A DNA stretch of 64,000 bases from Quillaja saponaria (Eukaryota; Streptophyta; Magnoliopsida; Fabales; Quillajaceae). The DNA lies in assembly GCA_029379385.1 (NCBI GenBank), contig CM055606.1, positions 5,270,001-5,334,000 of the forward strand, written 5' to 3'. The notes below the pieces were generated by a model. It did not search any database. It was not told the DNA's origin and saw only the letters and a list, made by a program, of their open reading frames with translations. This document shows positions 36,270 to 47,307 of this stretch, one piece after another (positions within the stretch are counted from its first letter, which is position 1; every line of letters begins with the position of its first letter). Position numbers and translations under genes: made by a program.

Positions 36270-37010
36270 AAACGAAGATGAGAAAGTGAAGCTGGAGGAC
36301 CATGTCCACCCACTGCAATATTATCAAAGTACATAACCTGCATCATAAAAACATTACAACAATTTAATATAAAAACTTATTTAATTGCTTAACACCACCA
36401 ACATTCTAAAATATTGTTTACATACCATAAGGAATAAAAAGCATCATTCCGCCCTATCGTTCATGCCATCCTTGAACCTTCTAATACCATGAACAAGGTA
36501 ATTGAGTACAAGATCACTCCAATTTATGTCTCTGATTGAGTCAACATCCTTGAGAATGAACAATAGATGTTTCACCATATTTGAACTCTGGCATGGTACT
36601 ACATGTCACTGCAAATAATGTAAGCTTCAATTTGAATTCATTTAATGATGTTTCTGACGATAGTGTGCTATTTTCTAATTCACCAATTGAATAATTTAAA
36701 AAAAAAAAAATATTTAGTCACCAAATGAATTCATTTCAGCATCATACAAGTTAACATTTATTTCATTATCGAAATTGGGAATCCCAAATATTCGTTCAAC
36801 TTGAGTAGAGGTTACTTCCAAATTCCCACATGATAATTCTAAGCAACAATTCTTAATGTTAAACTGCTTCATAAGCTATATGCATAAATCTATTCTTAAC
36901 TTACTGCACCATAGTTCAAGTATACCACCGACCCAATTCCTCTAACAACTTCCTTCCTATCATTATCTAACCTTGATACTAATCTCTTAAAACATGCCGG
37001 ATCACAGTAT
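36270..37010 (-). pseudogene. Uncharacterised plant protein fragment (copy 2)
   Basis: Minus-strand frames give the same protein type as 15690-16257: RLVSRLDNDRKEVVRGIG (near 36985-36935), a LRIDLCI-MKQFNIKNCCLELS block (near 36900-36850), EVTSTQVERIFGIPNFDNEI, GELENSTLSSETSLNEFKLK near 36690-36630, then DVDSIRDINWSDLVLNYLVH and GIRRFKDGMNDR (36560-36450), and after an intron-like gap FDNIAVGGHGPPASLSHLRL near 36330-36270. Frame changes and stops break it. The family is common in plant genomes and is often carried by Mutator-like elements; its function is unknown. Copies 1 and 2 are clearly diverged from each other. Confidence 0.6.
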
Positions 37011-38600
37011 ATGATAGAATACGTATGTATAGAAATAATGCATCAATTCTAATTTTCATGCTATATAAATTTTTATTATATCATGCTACTAATATGCATA
37101 CAAATTTGGTATATCCATCTTCATCCTTTTCCAACCTCACTTAACATTCATTCTTATCCATAATAGGAGTATAACAATTTCAATATGAATTTCATTATAC
37201 AATACAATGAACAGTTGAATCAATGTAACATTAATCTACACAGTACACAAGGACTTGAGAAATGTTTTACATTGATGTTCTAATATCAAAATAAAATATA
37301 GTTGCAGCAAATAAACTACAATCCTCAACTCATCGTTCTTTAATCAATCAAGTGCAATAAATCAAATTTCATATAATTTACTCTAGTAAGAAATATGAGT
37401 TTTTAGTTCTTAGATCAAACCGCATAACAACATACTCACACAACACTAAAAATTCGATAACTTTAAATTGACAAATGAACCTACTGATATCTAGAGAAAA
37501 ACTAAAGTAATTCACCACCATGTCCAGACATAGATCTATCATGGTAGCATCTGTGTCATTAGTGTAACTACCTGCCTTCAAAATTCCAGTCATTTTTTCC
37601 TTAGATATAAAACTCATACATCCAATACTTTCAGCTTTACTCTTCAATCAAGATCTAACCACACCCGTAAAGAACAAACTAACTTATTCAAGCCAATCCC
37701 CTTGTTCAGAGAAGAAGATAGTCGTATCGATACAAGATTTACCCCAAATTTCCAATCACCTTTTACATATTCTTTGTTTCTAAGGATTGGGGTTAGTTCT
37801 TTCTGAACAAGTTTGAGATATTGAAATGTTCTTCAACCATCAGATCCAGCAATAATGTCTCTATATGGTGGTTGTGTTCAAAACAAATTTCAAAAATTTT
37901 GTTGGGGTTACAATCTAATTTCTATAAACATGCTTTCAGTCGATAATAAGTTAAAAGATTTCAACACCTTAGATGATTTTCAGTGATAATTGACAATCTA
38001 TCTTGTACCATGATAGCTTGGATATTTGAAACCTAACAAATCAAATAGGGTACCAAATAATTCTCCAATTATCGATTAAAATAATAATTTTAAGTAAAAA
38101 CAAACAAGCTATAGGCATCTACATATTTACAGTATCTCAAAACTCGTAAGAAAAGGAAACTGTAATTTCTTAAAGATATATGAATATATGAATAGTAATT
38201 ACTTGCCAAGTTTTACTTGGGCCTAAAAGAAATGTATTATCTTAGCAAAAAGAAAAAAGAAAGAAATATTTTTAATAAAATATAATTACATTACTAAATT
38301 AACACTCAATAATTATAGACTCTTACCATTTTCTCACCCTTCAAATCAATCTTGTTCTCAAAAAGAGTAGTTTTTCACCAAAAGGGCATGATAAATCACC
38401 CGAGTAGAATCAGTTGAGAATACGTCTGGTAGGTGATGCTATGAGTAAGAAGTCTTCCTTTTATTAATATGGTTATTCAATAAAAATTATATAGTTAATT
38501 AAATCTCAAAATTGTAGAAAATGGAAAAGAAGTTTATAAAGTAAAAATCTTTTTATATAAAATTTGAGAAAATTAGACTAATTTATTCAAGTCGCTTTAC
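37011..38600. other. No firm gene; possible 5' part of copy 2
   Basis: A minus-strand frame at 37378-37647 (with GCMSFISKEKMTGILKAGSY) could be an upstream exon of the uncharacterised gene, but I cannot support it by a family match. The rest is AT-rich non-coding sequence. Confidence 0.3.
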
Positions 38601-39171
38601 CAAAAAAAGTTAAATCAAAATGGAATTATCCCAGATGACCTGGGTCTGCTGTGGTCTGCTGTCAGTGTCACACCACCCATTGAAGCATTCATAGTCATAA
38701 GTTTCAGTAGTCACACTTCCAAGTGGGTAAGTAAACACTGACCCATTGAAGCAAGTTCTTTCATACGTTACCGACGCAAAAAAGAATCAACCAAAAGCCC
38801 AAGGACCCTCTCTTTTTCTATTTTCTCCTTTTCCCTAGTTTGATACTCATAGAAAACTGACTGCCAAAATCCCCCATAAATCTGTTTGTTCATCTGCTTC
38901 AATCCCTTGAAGTCATAGAGAAAATCATTGTTTGTATTGCTATTAAGGGGAAACAGAGGAATAAAAGCAACAAATGGACGAGGAGGTGTAATTTACGAGA
39001 GCATAGAAAAGGGAATCTTTGTCTTATGGCATGCCTGAGGAAGAAGAAGCAGTGCATTGAACTTGAAGGAGTTGGAATTTTCGATTTTGACCTTGTTTTG
39101 GCCCACCCCACCAACCCAAGTCTACAACTTCATAAGGAATCGAATCTTTTATTGCTGTTTTCACTGAGACA
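38601..39171 (+). promoter_or_regulatory. Upstream region and 5' leader of the glucanase gene
   Basis: The sequence becomes less AT-rich here, as expected when entering a gene. The CT-rich stretch CCCTCTCTTTTTCTATTTTC (38807-38826) looks like a plant 5' leader. No convincing TATA box was found at a suitable distance. The word ACCCATTGAAGCA occurs twice (about 38674 and 38751), a direct repeat 77 bp apart that could be a regulatory duplication. Transcription start unknown. Confidence 0.4.
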
Positions 39172-41640
39172 ATGAAAAACTTGCGGTTCTTTGGGCCATT
39201 TCTTGTCATGTTCTTGATCTTCTTCACTGAAATTGGTAATTTCCTTTATTGATTTTCTTTTAAGTTATTGAAATAAATCATGTAGTTAGTTTCTTCTGCT
39301 AGCTGTTATAATCTACCATATTTTATATATTCTGATAATCGTTTCAGCGGTTTTAAGTTTTTGCTCTATATTGGAAATCTGTTTCATTTGGTAGTTTTTT
39401 TTTTTTTTTTTCCCACTCTCTTGCTCTCTCTCCTGCTTCTTTCTCTTTAGTAGTTATGCTTATTCGCCCACCCCTCTTTCTTTTTCTAGACAACTATGTA
39501 TCTCTTCCTGACAACTTGAATTGTATTGATTGCAATTCTCATTGATGTTATTTTTCTCGGTACTATTTTTGTTCCCTTTTGTTGCATAGGGTGCGGAGCA
39601 GGGGAATTTCTCTTGGTTCATTGCTAATTCAACATTTTCTTTTGTTGGTTTTATCTGGATTGCTTCTAATGATAACTGTTTTTCTTTGTTACTATTAGTT
39701 GGGTCATTTTTTTGTGTGGCTTATAAATGAGGATAACTCCATGTGACTTATTTTTATGTCTTCGGGGGTGGTTGGGGTGGGTGGTTTGTGGTGGTTGCTG
39801 GGGGGGGGGGGGGGGTGGAGATGTGTATTGGAGGGACTGGTTTGGCACAGTTTTTTTTTTTTTCAGCTTTTATTGCCCTAAAATCTTTTGATAAGGGATA
39901 CATTAAATTCCTGGATTAATTGCTTTCCAGTTTCTGGTCTTGAGTCAACTATACCTTATGGATATCTCCCCTACTCATTGTTTCTTAATCAGCATCCATA
40001 ACTGTGGAAGCATTCACCGGGACATACGGAATAAATTACGGGAGAATTGCAGATAACATTCCCTCCCCTGACAAAGTTGTTACTCTTCTCAGAGCAGCAA
40101 AGATAAAGAATGTTAGAATTTATGATGCTGATCACAGTGTTCTCAAGGCTTTTAGTGGAACTGGGCTTGAAATTGTAGTAGGACTTCCCAATGGGTACCT
40201 GAAAGACATGAGTTCTAATGAGGACCATGCCATGAATTGGGTGAAAGAAAATGTGCAGTCATTTCTTCCAGACACACACATCCGTGGGATTGCTGTGGGC
40301 AATGAAGTTTTGGGCGGGAATGACTATGAATTGTGGGGAGCTCTACTGGGTGCAGTAAAAAATATATATAGTGCAGTGAAGAAACTTCAATTAGATGAGC
40401 TAGTTGAGATTACTACTGCACATTCATTTGCTGTTTTTGCTAATTCTTATCCCCCCTCTTCTTGTAACTTCAGAGATAATGTTGTTCAATACATGAAGCC
40501 ACTTTTGCAGTTCTTCTCACAGATTGGCTCTCCTTTCTGTTTGAATGCTTACCCATTCCTGGCCTACATAAGTGATCCAGAGAATATTGATATAAATTAT
40601 GCTCTTTTCCAGTCAACCGAGGGAATATATGATCCAAAAAGTGATCTTCATTATGATAACTTGCTTGATGCTCAGATTGATGCAGCTTATGCAGCTTTGG
40701 AGGATGCTGGATTTAAGAAAATGAAAGTCATAGTTACAGAGACCGGATGGGCCTCACATGGAGATGATAACGAATCTGCAGCTACTGCAAACAATGCGAG
40801 GACATATAATTATAACCTTAGGAAAAGGCTGGCAAAGAAGAAAGGAACCCCACTTAGACCCAAAAATGTGGTGAAGGCATATATTTTTGCTATTTTTAAT
40901 GAGGATTTGAAACCTGGACCTACATCTGAGAGGAACTATGGTCTGTTCAAGGCCGATGGCACCATATCATATGATATTGGGTTTCGCGGACTTAGTTCAG
41001 CAGATTCATCATTATTGTCTCATAAGGTATGAGGTCAGGTATTGAACAATACTATGTCAATATCTTTTGACAGTGGGCCATTTTTCTTTTTCTTTTTTCC
41101 TTGGGAGGGATGGCTGTAAGGTGCTTTTCTGAATGAAGATATTCATTGACTTATGGGAAGATTATATGTGCCACATCTTACTTATGTTTTAGACACATTA
41201 GAGATCTACCAAAGCCAGGACTGAAACTTTATTTCAAGTCATGATAGTGTTTTCTTTCTCTTTTCCAATGTACCAGGTTCAAATAGAACTTACAGGCATT
41301 GTTGATTTTCTATTTGCCTTGGTATATTAAACATCATAACGCCATGATCATAACAGAAATCTTTGTACTCAATGCAGCTAATCTTCAATGATCACTTCCC
41401 TATCCTCCTCCAATGAAATCAGTGTTGTGAAAAGCACGCCTTAGGTGCGGCTAGGCGCTAAGCACAGGCGAGGTGCACCTAAAGTGCCTAGTTTGGTCTA
41501 GGCGAGGCACTGATAGGTGAGGCGCACGCCTAACTTGCCTAGGCGCTCACTTCAGGTGTGGTGCTAGGCGGCTAAGGCGTTGCCTACGTAGTTCCATTTT
41601 TTTTTTTTTTTTTTTTTTTAGGGCCTTGGCTTTTTGGATC

Positions 41641-41679
<39 letters not shown>

Positions 41680-43752
41680 GTGTACAATTTACAAAAGCCA
41701 TACAAATCTCAAGTCCTTCTACTTATAAAAACCACAAGAACTTATTCTTTCCAAAAAAAAAAAAATAATAATATCTAGGGTTTAAAAAGATCTAACACAA
41801 GAGCTACATCAAGAACATTTATGGGTTCAAGTTCTCCTACCAAGAACCATGCACATTAGCATGAGAAGTTATTAGAAGAAGATGATGAAGGTTACAATTC
41901 TAATGACGGTGATTGAGGTATTGTTAGTCCTACAAGTATTGATGAGGATAGACAATGAGCAACTCCTGAGTAAGAGGAAGAACTGTTTTTTGAAAGTTGC
42001 ATTTTATGTTTACTTTCTTGTTTGAACTTGACTTGGAGTTTGAAATTGCTCATGTGTTATTTCATAAGCTTTAAATGCTTTAAATCTGTAATACAATGTT
42101 TTTTGTGATATATATATATAATATATATATATATTCTTTTAAGAATATTTTAATTTTTTTTACTTAAGTGTGCCTAGGTGTGCACTTGCGCCCACGCCTA
42201 GTGCCTAGGCAATAGAAGCCCTTATAGCCTAAATGAACCTAGCGCTTTTTAAAACATTGAATGAAATGCCTATAGTTTAGACAACTATCAGTTGAGGCAT
42301 TCTACCATACTAGGTCTTAAGACTTAACATATGTACTCAAAATTGAAATATTGGTGACTTGTGAGTGACTGCTAATTCCAGAGGCTGTTCCTTTATAGAA
42401 AAAGCTTTTTATATTACTCGTCTCATGGAAGAACTTTACAGCTGATCCTTCCTGCATTATTACGTTGTAAGATCATGGAGTAAATAAAAGGATCAATGTG
42501 AAATGGGCCTGCGAGGAATTCTGTTGACAAGCATATAATTTCTTTTAAGCATGTAGGTCACTGAGAAGAACGACATGGAAAATATCTGCTATCCTCACTG
42601 TCTTCAGAGCCTAACTCAACCTGCAAATTGTGTGGATGAGAAAGAGTATAACATAAGGAAGAATGACCTTTCTTTAATTTTGTTTTTATAGATGGGAATT
42701 TTAGTCTTATCAAGTCTAGTTGATAATCACACGCTGGGCTGCATCTACACCAACTCTATTAGGCACTGTTGCTGCATGAGGACTAGGATCAGAGGAACTT
42801 GTTTTAGGATACCTATTTCATATTCTACAGCTTAAAGTATAACATAATCTCCATCAGTTCTCAATCCTTGTTTGATGAGATTCATTATGAATATTTTCAG
42901 CTTTTGCCCTTTATCATAATACTGTATATTGAGGAATATCTAGTCATCTCTCATTAGAATAGCTTATTTAGGGTATTGACTCAGCTTGGGTATCACTTTT
43001 AGGCGGTTCACTCCCTAAACCCAAATTTGACCCTGTTTTGCCTTAGAAAGTTGCAACTAAGAGCAACTTCATTAAGGATGCTCTTAACTGTATTAGGTAG
43101 GCTAGCCTTGTTTTATAAGATAGAGCCCCATCTCAAAGTCTTTCTTTGTGTGTAAAACTATTAAGAATGATTTGCTCTTTCAATTTCTTGCTCATTACCA
43201 TATCTCAGGGAAACTGACATATGTCATGAAATCAAGCTGTTGGGAAATTAAGCAGCATAGGTGCCAATAATAATGGATGCACTCTTAGTCCATATTTTAC
43301 ACAACTATGGGTTGAGAAATAGATCTAAACCCAGTTATTCGTGGATACTCTTGGCAACAGGCATGCCTTATCATATATATGATTTTCAGTTAGTTTTAGA
43401 TTTTAAATCAGGAAGTATTTGGATATAGGGAATTGTGGGGCATTTGTTCTCTGTTGAATTGATACATGGCATTTTCATACACATTTTAGCACTAGGAGCT
43501 TGCAACTACACTTGACGAACACCTAAAATAAAACTTGAAAATTAATTTACTGGAACAGGAGAGAGAAAGAACTTACACATAGTCTTTGGCTTTTTGTGTA
43601 TTTTAGCATGTCAACATGCAGTTTTGTATTTCGCATTTATTCTTTTTTCCTTGCATGCATTTGAGCAGGCTATTCAAGCTAAAGGTTTCTTTGGATCGTA
43701 CTACATGATATTCACAGTATCTGCTTTGGTGGTGTTTCTTTTCTGGAGTTAA
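39172..43752 (+). CDS. Glucan endo-1,3-beta-glucosidase (GH17), three exons
   Basis: Exons 39172-39235, 39993-41026 and 43669-43752 join in frame to 393 codons plus stop; all introns are GT-AG. The enzyme cleaves beta-1,3-glucan (callose or fungal wall glucan) in the apoplast or at the cell surface. Residues 1 to about 28 are a signal peptide (MKNLRFFGPFLVMFLIFFTE). The mature part opens with TYGINYGRIADNIPSP, typical of GH17. The proton donor is Glu126 in GIAVGNEVLGG and the nucleophile is Glu271 in VIVTETGWAS; both are present. The domain ends near residue 350. There is no C-terminal X8/CBM43 domain. Exon 3 adds 27 residues ending in a hydrophobic stretch (YYMIFTVSALVVFLFWS), which suggests a membrane or GPI anchor. 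The start is the only ATG that gives a signal peptide. If intron 2 were retained, translation would stop after one extra residue, without this tail. It resembles plant glucanase 11/14-like proteins; the exact number is not assigned. Confidence 0.93.
39763..39834 (+). other. G-rich tract in intron 1, possible G-quadruplex
   Basis: The non-template (sense) strand has GGGGG, GGGG, GGG and an uninterrupted run of 16 G at 39800-39815, followed by GGAGGG within 25 bases. Four or more G-runs with short loops meet the usual pattern for a G-quadruplex. It lies about 160 bp before the exon 2 acceptor. The exact run length may also be an assembly or polymerase artefact. Confidence 0.7.
41420..42259. mobile_element. 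Non-autonomous hAT element in glucanase intron 2
   Basis: Flanked by a perfect 8-bp duplication AATGAAAT (41412-41419 and 42260-42267), the hallmark of hAT insertions. The ends are inverted: CAGTGTTGTGAAAAGC at the left and, in reverse complement, CAATGTTTTAAAAAGCGC at the right. Both sub-terminal regions are unusually GC-rich with repeated CCTAGGCG/AGGCGC words (41439-41590 and 42170-42245), in sharp contrast to the intron around them. The middle has a T-run, a TA microsatellite (41644-41673) and a short acidic coding-like stretch (EEDDEGYNSNDGD near 41877-41915) broken by stops, which could be the degraded end of a transposase. It is unrelated by its ends to the hAT at 61361. Confidence 0.9.
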
Positions 43753-44073
43753 CGATCTATGACCAGCAACCTGGCTTACAAATTTCCAATGTTGCATGGA
43801 AAACCAGCAGCAGGCCATCAAGGGCTTTGGATTTGGCTCCAGTTCCTGTCACACTACAGAATATGAAAAGTAATACCGTTAATTCATATATTTCTTAAAG
43901 TATTTTTAGAAATTGCTGATGATTTTTATCTGCCTCGGCAAATGTGTAATTAGTGTCTCCTGATAAAAGAAAACCATTTTTTTCCTCTATTCTTTGGCTT
44001 ACTATTTCGTCAATTGACGTCTGTTTCAAGAGCATTTATAAGAATCAGCTCCATTCTGTAGCTTTGCCTTAAT
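43753..44073 (+). other. 3' flank / probable 3' UTR of the glucanase gene
   Basis: Directly follows the stop codon. No canonical AATAAA signal was found close to the stop, so the transcript end is unknown. Confidence 0.4.
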
Positions 44074-44190
44074 GCTTTATGTGTTTGTAAGGGTAGTGCA
44101 GAAGAAAAGAAAGGAATTGGAGAATGAATGTGTGCCACTTCATTTTCCAATTCCCTTCCTTTCTTCACAGTTCCCTCTTACTAACAAAGC
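44074..44190. repeat. Foldback (hairpin) element
   Basis: The left arm (44074-44128, containing GAAGAAAAGAAAGGAATTGG and AGAATGAA) is complementary to the right arm (44137-44190, containing TTCATTTTCCAATTCCC and TTCCTTTCTTC), with a loop of under 10 bases. Pairing extends outwards through GTAAGGG / CCCTCTTAC to GCTTT / AAAGC. The size and near-symmetry fit a small MITE or a young inverted-duplication hairpin. A CTTA word occurs on each side, but no certain target duplication was found. Confidence 0.75.
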
Positions 44191-45963
44191 CCTTAGTTGT
44201 GGTCGTTTGGCTGGTTGACTAAATGGAGGCTGCCTGGCGGGCCAGAGCTGTCCATCCATATTACATAGTCATGAATATATTCTAGACATGGCATATCTCC
44301 ATTTCAACTGACATACATTTAGCTGGTCTTTATGATTATTAATTCTCTTAGAAACATCTTGGTGATTTGCATTCATATTATGATAAAAGATGCAAATTAG
44401 GCCATATAAAGATTATGATTTCTAGTGTCCTCTACTTCTTTGTGGAAGTGTCAAATAAAGAAATATATGGTTCTTCATTTTGTTGGACATTCCTTGCATA
44501 TTGGAACAATTATCTATATTTTAATCCAGAATGGTCACCCTGATGATCAGAAAATGTGCAGATAATCTGCAACACAATTGTCTCTGTGTTTTGACTTTTT
44601 GTAGTAAACATGTGCATGCAAGTTGGTCTGGAATGCTATTATTTTACATAGTTTCTGATAATGGTACTACATACATCTGTAAATATGGTTGACATGCTTC
44701 CATGCATCATCCTCTCTCCCTGTCCTCTCCCTCTTTCTCACACAAGCGCAACAAGATCTTAAATGTTGGCTCCATTGGCTACAATATCATCTGTTGTGTC
44801 AGCCATCCATTTTTCGTACAATTATACTGTGAAGTTATTGTTATTCTCAGGGTAAAGCAGTCTGCAATATGATCCACATGCAAAAGATGATCTGTACATA
44901 TGAGAACACAGCATCACAAGGAGATTATCACTATTTTTTGTTTTTGAAATAATTGCTATTAATATATGAAATAAACTACGCTTAACTTCAGAAGTAGTAT
45001 AACTGTTAGAGGGTGATTCATGTGCCCTGATTCCAATGGTTCCAAGAGGGTTCAGAAACCTTCTTAGTCATTTTGAACATGTGATTTTACTTTATCATTA
45101 CCTCAAATGTGACATCATTGAGATTTACTGCATTGTTCTCTGTTTTCCCCATTTTTTTGAGCTGAAAGGACTAACGTAGATTCTTGAAGCAGTTATTAGT
45201 AATTGTTGTACATGTATATGTTTGCTGGAATCTTGTAATAAGAACTTTGATTGCTCTATTTGTTTTCAAACCTGACGGAGTTTAAGTGGATGATTTTATA
45301 ACTTTCTTTGGTGAAATGGTCTCAGTTTCTGCACGGAGTCATTTATGATTTACATAATGATGGGATGGTGCGTGATGACAAGTAGATTACTTGTACTGTC
45401 TGTCAATTTTTTATTTTATTTTTGCAGAGGGGGTTTGTGTAGGTTCTTAGAGTAATACTATAACATTGGAGTCCAAGTAGAATTGTTGCGACAATGAAGG
45501 CTGCTTTTGTTATCTGGGTAGCTAGGCTGTTGTAAGTTACCTTTTCTTGCTTTTTTTTTTTTTTCTTTTTCTTCAAGATTCAGGAGTTTAAGGCATCTTT
45601 TCCATGGTTGACATTGTACTAGCACATGCATACGGAATCACGTACAATCTTTGAGTAAGAGTGAATTAGAAATTTGAAAATGCAAGGCTCATTTACATGG
45701 GAATGCCTCTTTAAGATACTAAACAGCCAAAATTAAAAATCCATCAACAGGTCATGGTCAATGAGTTCAAGTAATGCTATCGTTTTAAATTAGTATTTTC
45801 CACCGAAATGTCTGCAGAACTCTCTAAAACATACTTACAATTTACAAAGGATAAAATTCTGTTTTGAGTAGAAAATTAACATCCCTTGGTTGGTCTTTTT
45901 CTGTACATTGATCTATCAACTCAAAATATGGTTACCGTGCTGCCCTGACCAAGTGACCCCAAC
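44191..45963. other. Intergenic, no gene recognised
   Basis: Moderately AT-rich, of the style of plant UTR and intergenic sequence. It lies between the glucanase and the phytocyanin pseudogene. No frame longer than chance carries a family signature. A long 3' UTR or UTR intron of the glucanase reaching into this stretch cannot be excluded. Confidence 0.4.
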
Positions 45964-46431
45964 TAGGGGTGTAAATGAGGGGAACTTGGCTCGGCTCAAG
46001 ACTTTAGGTGTGCTCAGTGTCTACTTTAAATTGTGCTCAGTTCGATCAGCTCTTGTCTACTTAAAGTTGTGAGTCTAATCTAAACTCATTAAGGGCTCAT
46101 GAATCTAAACTCATTAAGGGCTCATGAGTCTAAATCAACTCGTTAAGGGCTATTAGGGATTTGAACTTTGACCATTTAGAAAGAAAACAAGGTGGATGGA
46201 TGACTACCACCAACCCATAACACTTACTAATTTTTTTTCTTACATGTAAATATATATAGATAAAATATTAATAATATGTTAAATGAGTTTGATTCGCAAG
46301 CTTTTAAATCTAGTTTTATAAAGTTTGAGTTTGGCTCGTTAATTTAATTAATCCTAAAATAAAATTTAAGATCAACTCGTTTATAAACAAATTGAGTGAT
46401 ATTTACGAATAGCTATGTTCATTTACACCCG
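45964..46431. mobile_element. hAT-like MITE upstream of the phytocyanin pseudogene
   Basis: Inverted ends AGGGGTGTAAATGA (45965-45978) and, in reverse complement, CGGGTGTAAATGA (46419-46431). The interior has the GGCTCG / GCTCGTT-type motifs (near 45990 and 46333) common in plant hAT elements with this end type. A tandem repeat lies inside. No exact 8-bp target duplication was found, so the outer limits may be off by a few bases. Confidence 0.7.
46072..46150 (+). repeat. Short tandem repeat inside the MITE, about 25-bp unit
   Basis: Three consecutive copies of TCTAAACTCATTAAGGGCTC-like units; the third is slightly altered (TCTAAATCAACTCGTTAAGG). Confidence 0.8.
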
Positions 46432-46479
46432 AAACCGTAACTCAACAATTTCTGTCTTTCTGGGTTACCCTGTTCCACT

Positions 46480-46488
46480 CTATATATT
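46480..46488 (+). promoter_or_regulatory. TATA box of the phytocyanin pseudogene
   Basis: CTATATATTT lies about 120 bases before the ATG and about 50 bases after the end of the MITE. Position and sequence fit a plant TATA box; transcription is not shown. Confidence 0.55.
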
Positions 46489-46602
46489 TTTCAACTTAGA
46501 GAAAAGGCCCTACCAGCCTCTTCCTCCTCATAGGCACAGACTGAGACTGAGAAAGAGCCATCAAATAAGAAAGACCTTGATATGTACACGACTGAGAAAG
46601 AG

Positions 46603-47307
46603 ATGGATAATTTAATCAATGGTGCAATTTGTGTGGTAGTTTTGGCTGCAGCTATGCTACAGAACATAGAAGCTGCAGAATATGTGGTAGGTGGTTCCAT
46701 AGGTTGGATAGTTCCTACTAGTGGCGCTTCCGTCTATACCAGCTGGGCTCCCTAGCATACCTTCAAAGTACACGACATTCTAGGTGGGTTCCTCTTTATA
46801 CACAAACACCTCAAAAATTTTATACATTTTTTTAGTTCTCATTAAAATGTTATTTTCGCTTCTTCTTGAATTATATGCATGTACATAAGTTGCAAAAATC
46901 TTAAACTTTTTGTGTCTCTGCAGTCTTCAACTTCACCGCTGGAACACATGACGTGGGAACGATTGCAATGACGATAATACTATCAATCTCATGAACACAT
47001 CGCCAGCAAAATTCACCCTCAATCAGACTGGGGAGTACTACTTTACCTGCACTTATCGGACTCATTGCTCCAATGGCCAAAAGCTAACTATTGAAGTCCT
47101 GGCTCTTCCCCTGCACCAGGAGAAGCGCCTGCCAGAAACCCTTCTTCTCCACCAGAAGGACTTTCCCCTAGTTCACCGTCTGCCAATGAAGCACCATCCC
47201 CTCCTGGAGCTATTGCGCCTCCACCAGAGGGCTCATCACCGTCTCATCCTGCTGCTTTCTCTTTTATTTTCATGACCATAGCTGCAAATATATTGTTTCA
47301 GTTTTAG
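46603..47307 (+). pseudogene. Phytocyanin (blue copper protein) pseudogene
   Basis: Two exons (46603-46783 and 46924-47307) with intact GT-AG sites at the intron position normal for phytocyanins. Exon 1 encodes a signal peptide and the start of the domain (EYVVGGSIGWIVP, then VYTSWAP). It then meets a TAG stop (46753-46755) where family members read through to His-Thr-Phe. Exon 2 holds FNFTAGTHDVG, then YYFTCTYRTHCSNGQKLTIE with the Cys, His and Gln type-1 copper ligands still visible. It needs two one-base shifts (near 46965 and 47104) to connect to a Pro/Ser-rich linker and a hydrophobic end typical of GPI-anchored, arabinogalactan-type phytocyanins. The usual disulfide Cys after the first half is also missing. 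A functional copy would be a cell-surface copper protein; this one cannot make it. Confidence 0.9.

Noticed and set aside
41027..41032. Alternative end of the glucanase two residues into intron 2 as the main stop
   Set aside because: The GT donor at 41027 and the matching acceptor at 43668 give a C-terminus typical of the family, so the three-exon model is preferred; the early stop is kept only as a possible retained-intron form.
46991..47275. Plus frame of 94 codons with a Leu/His-rich second half
   Set aside because: The first half is true phytocyanin exon 2. The second half is the wrong frame of the Pro/Ser-rich linker after a one-base loss, so it is not a separate gene.
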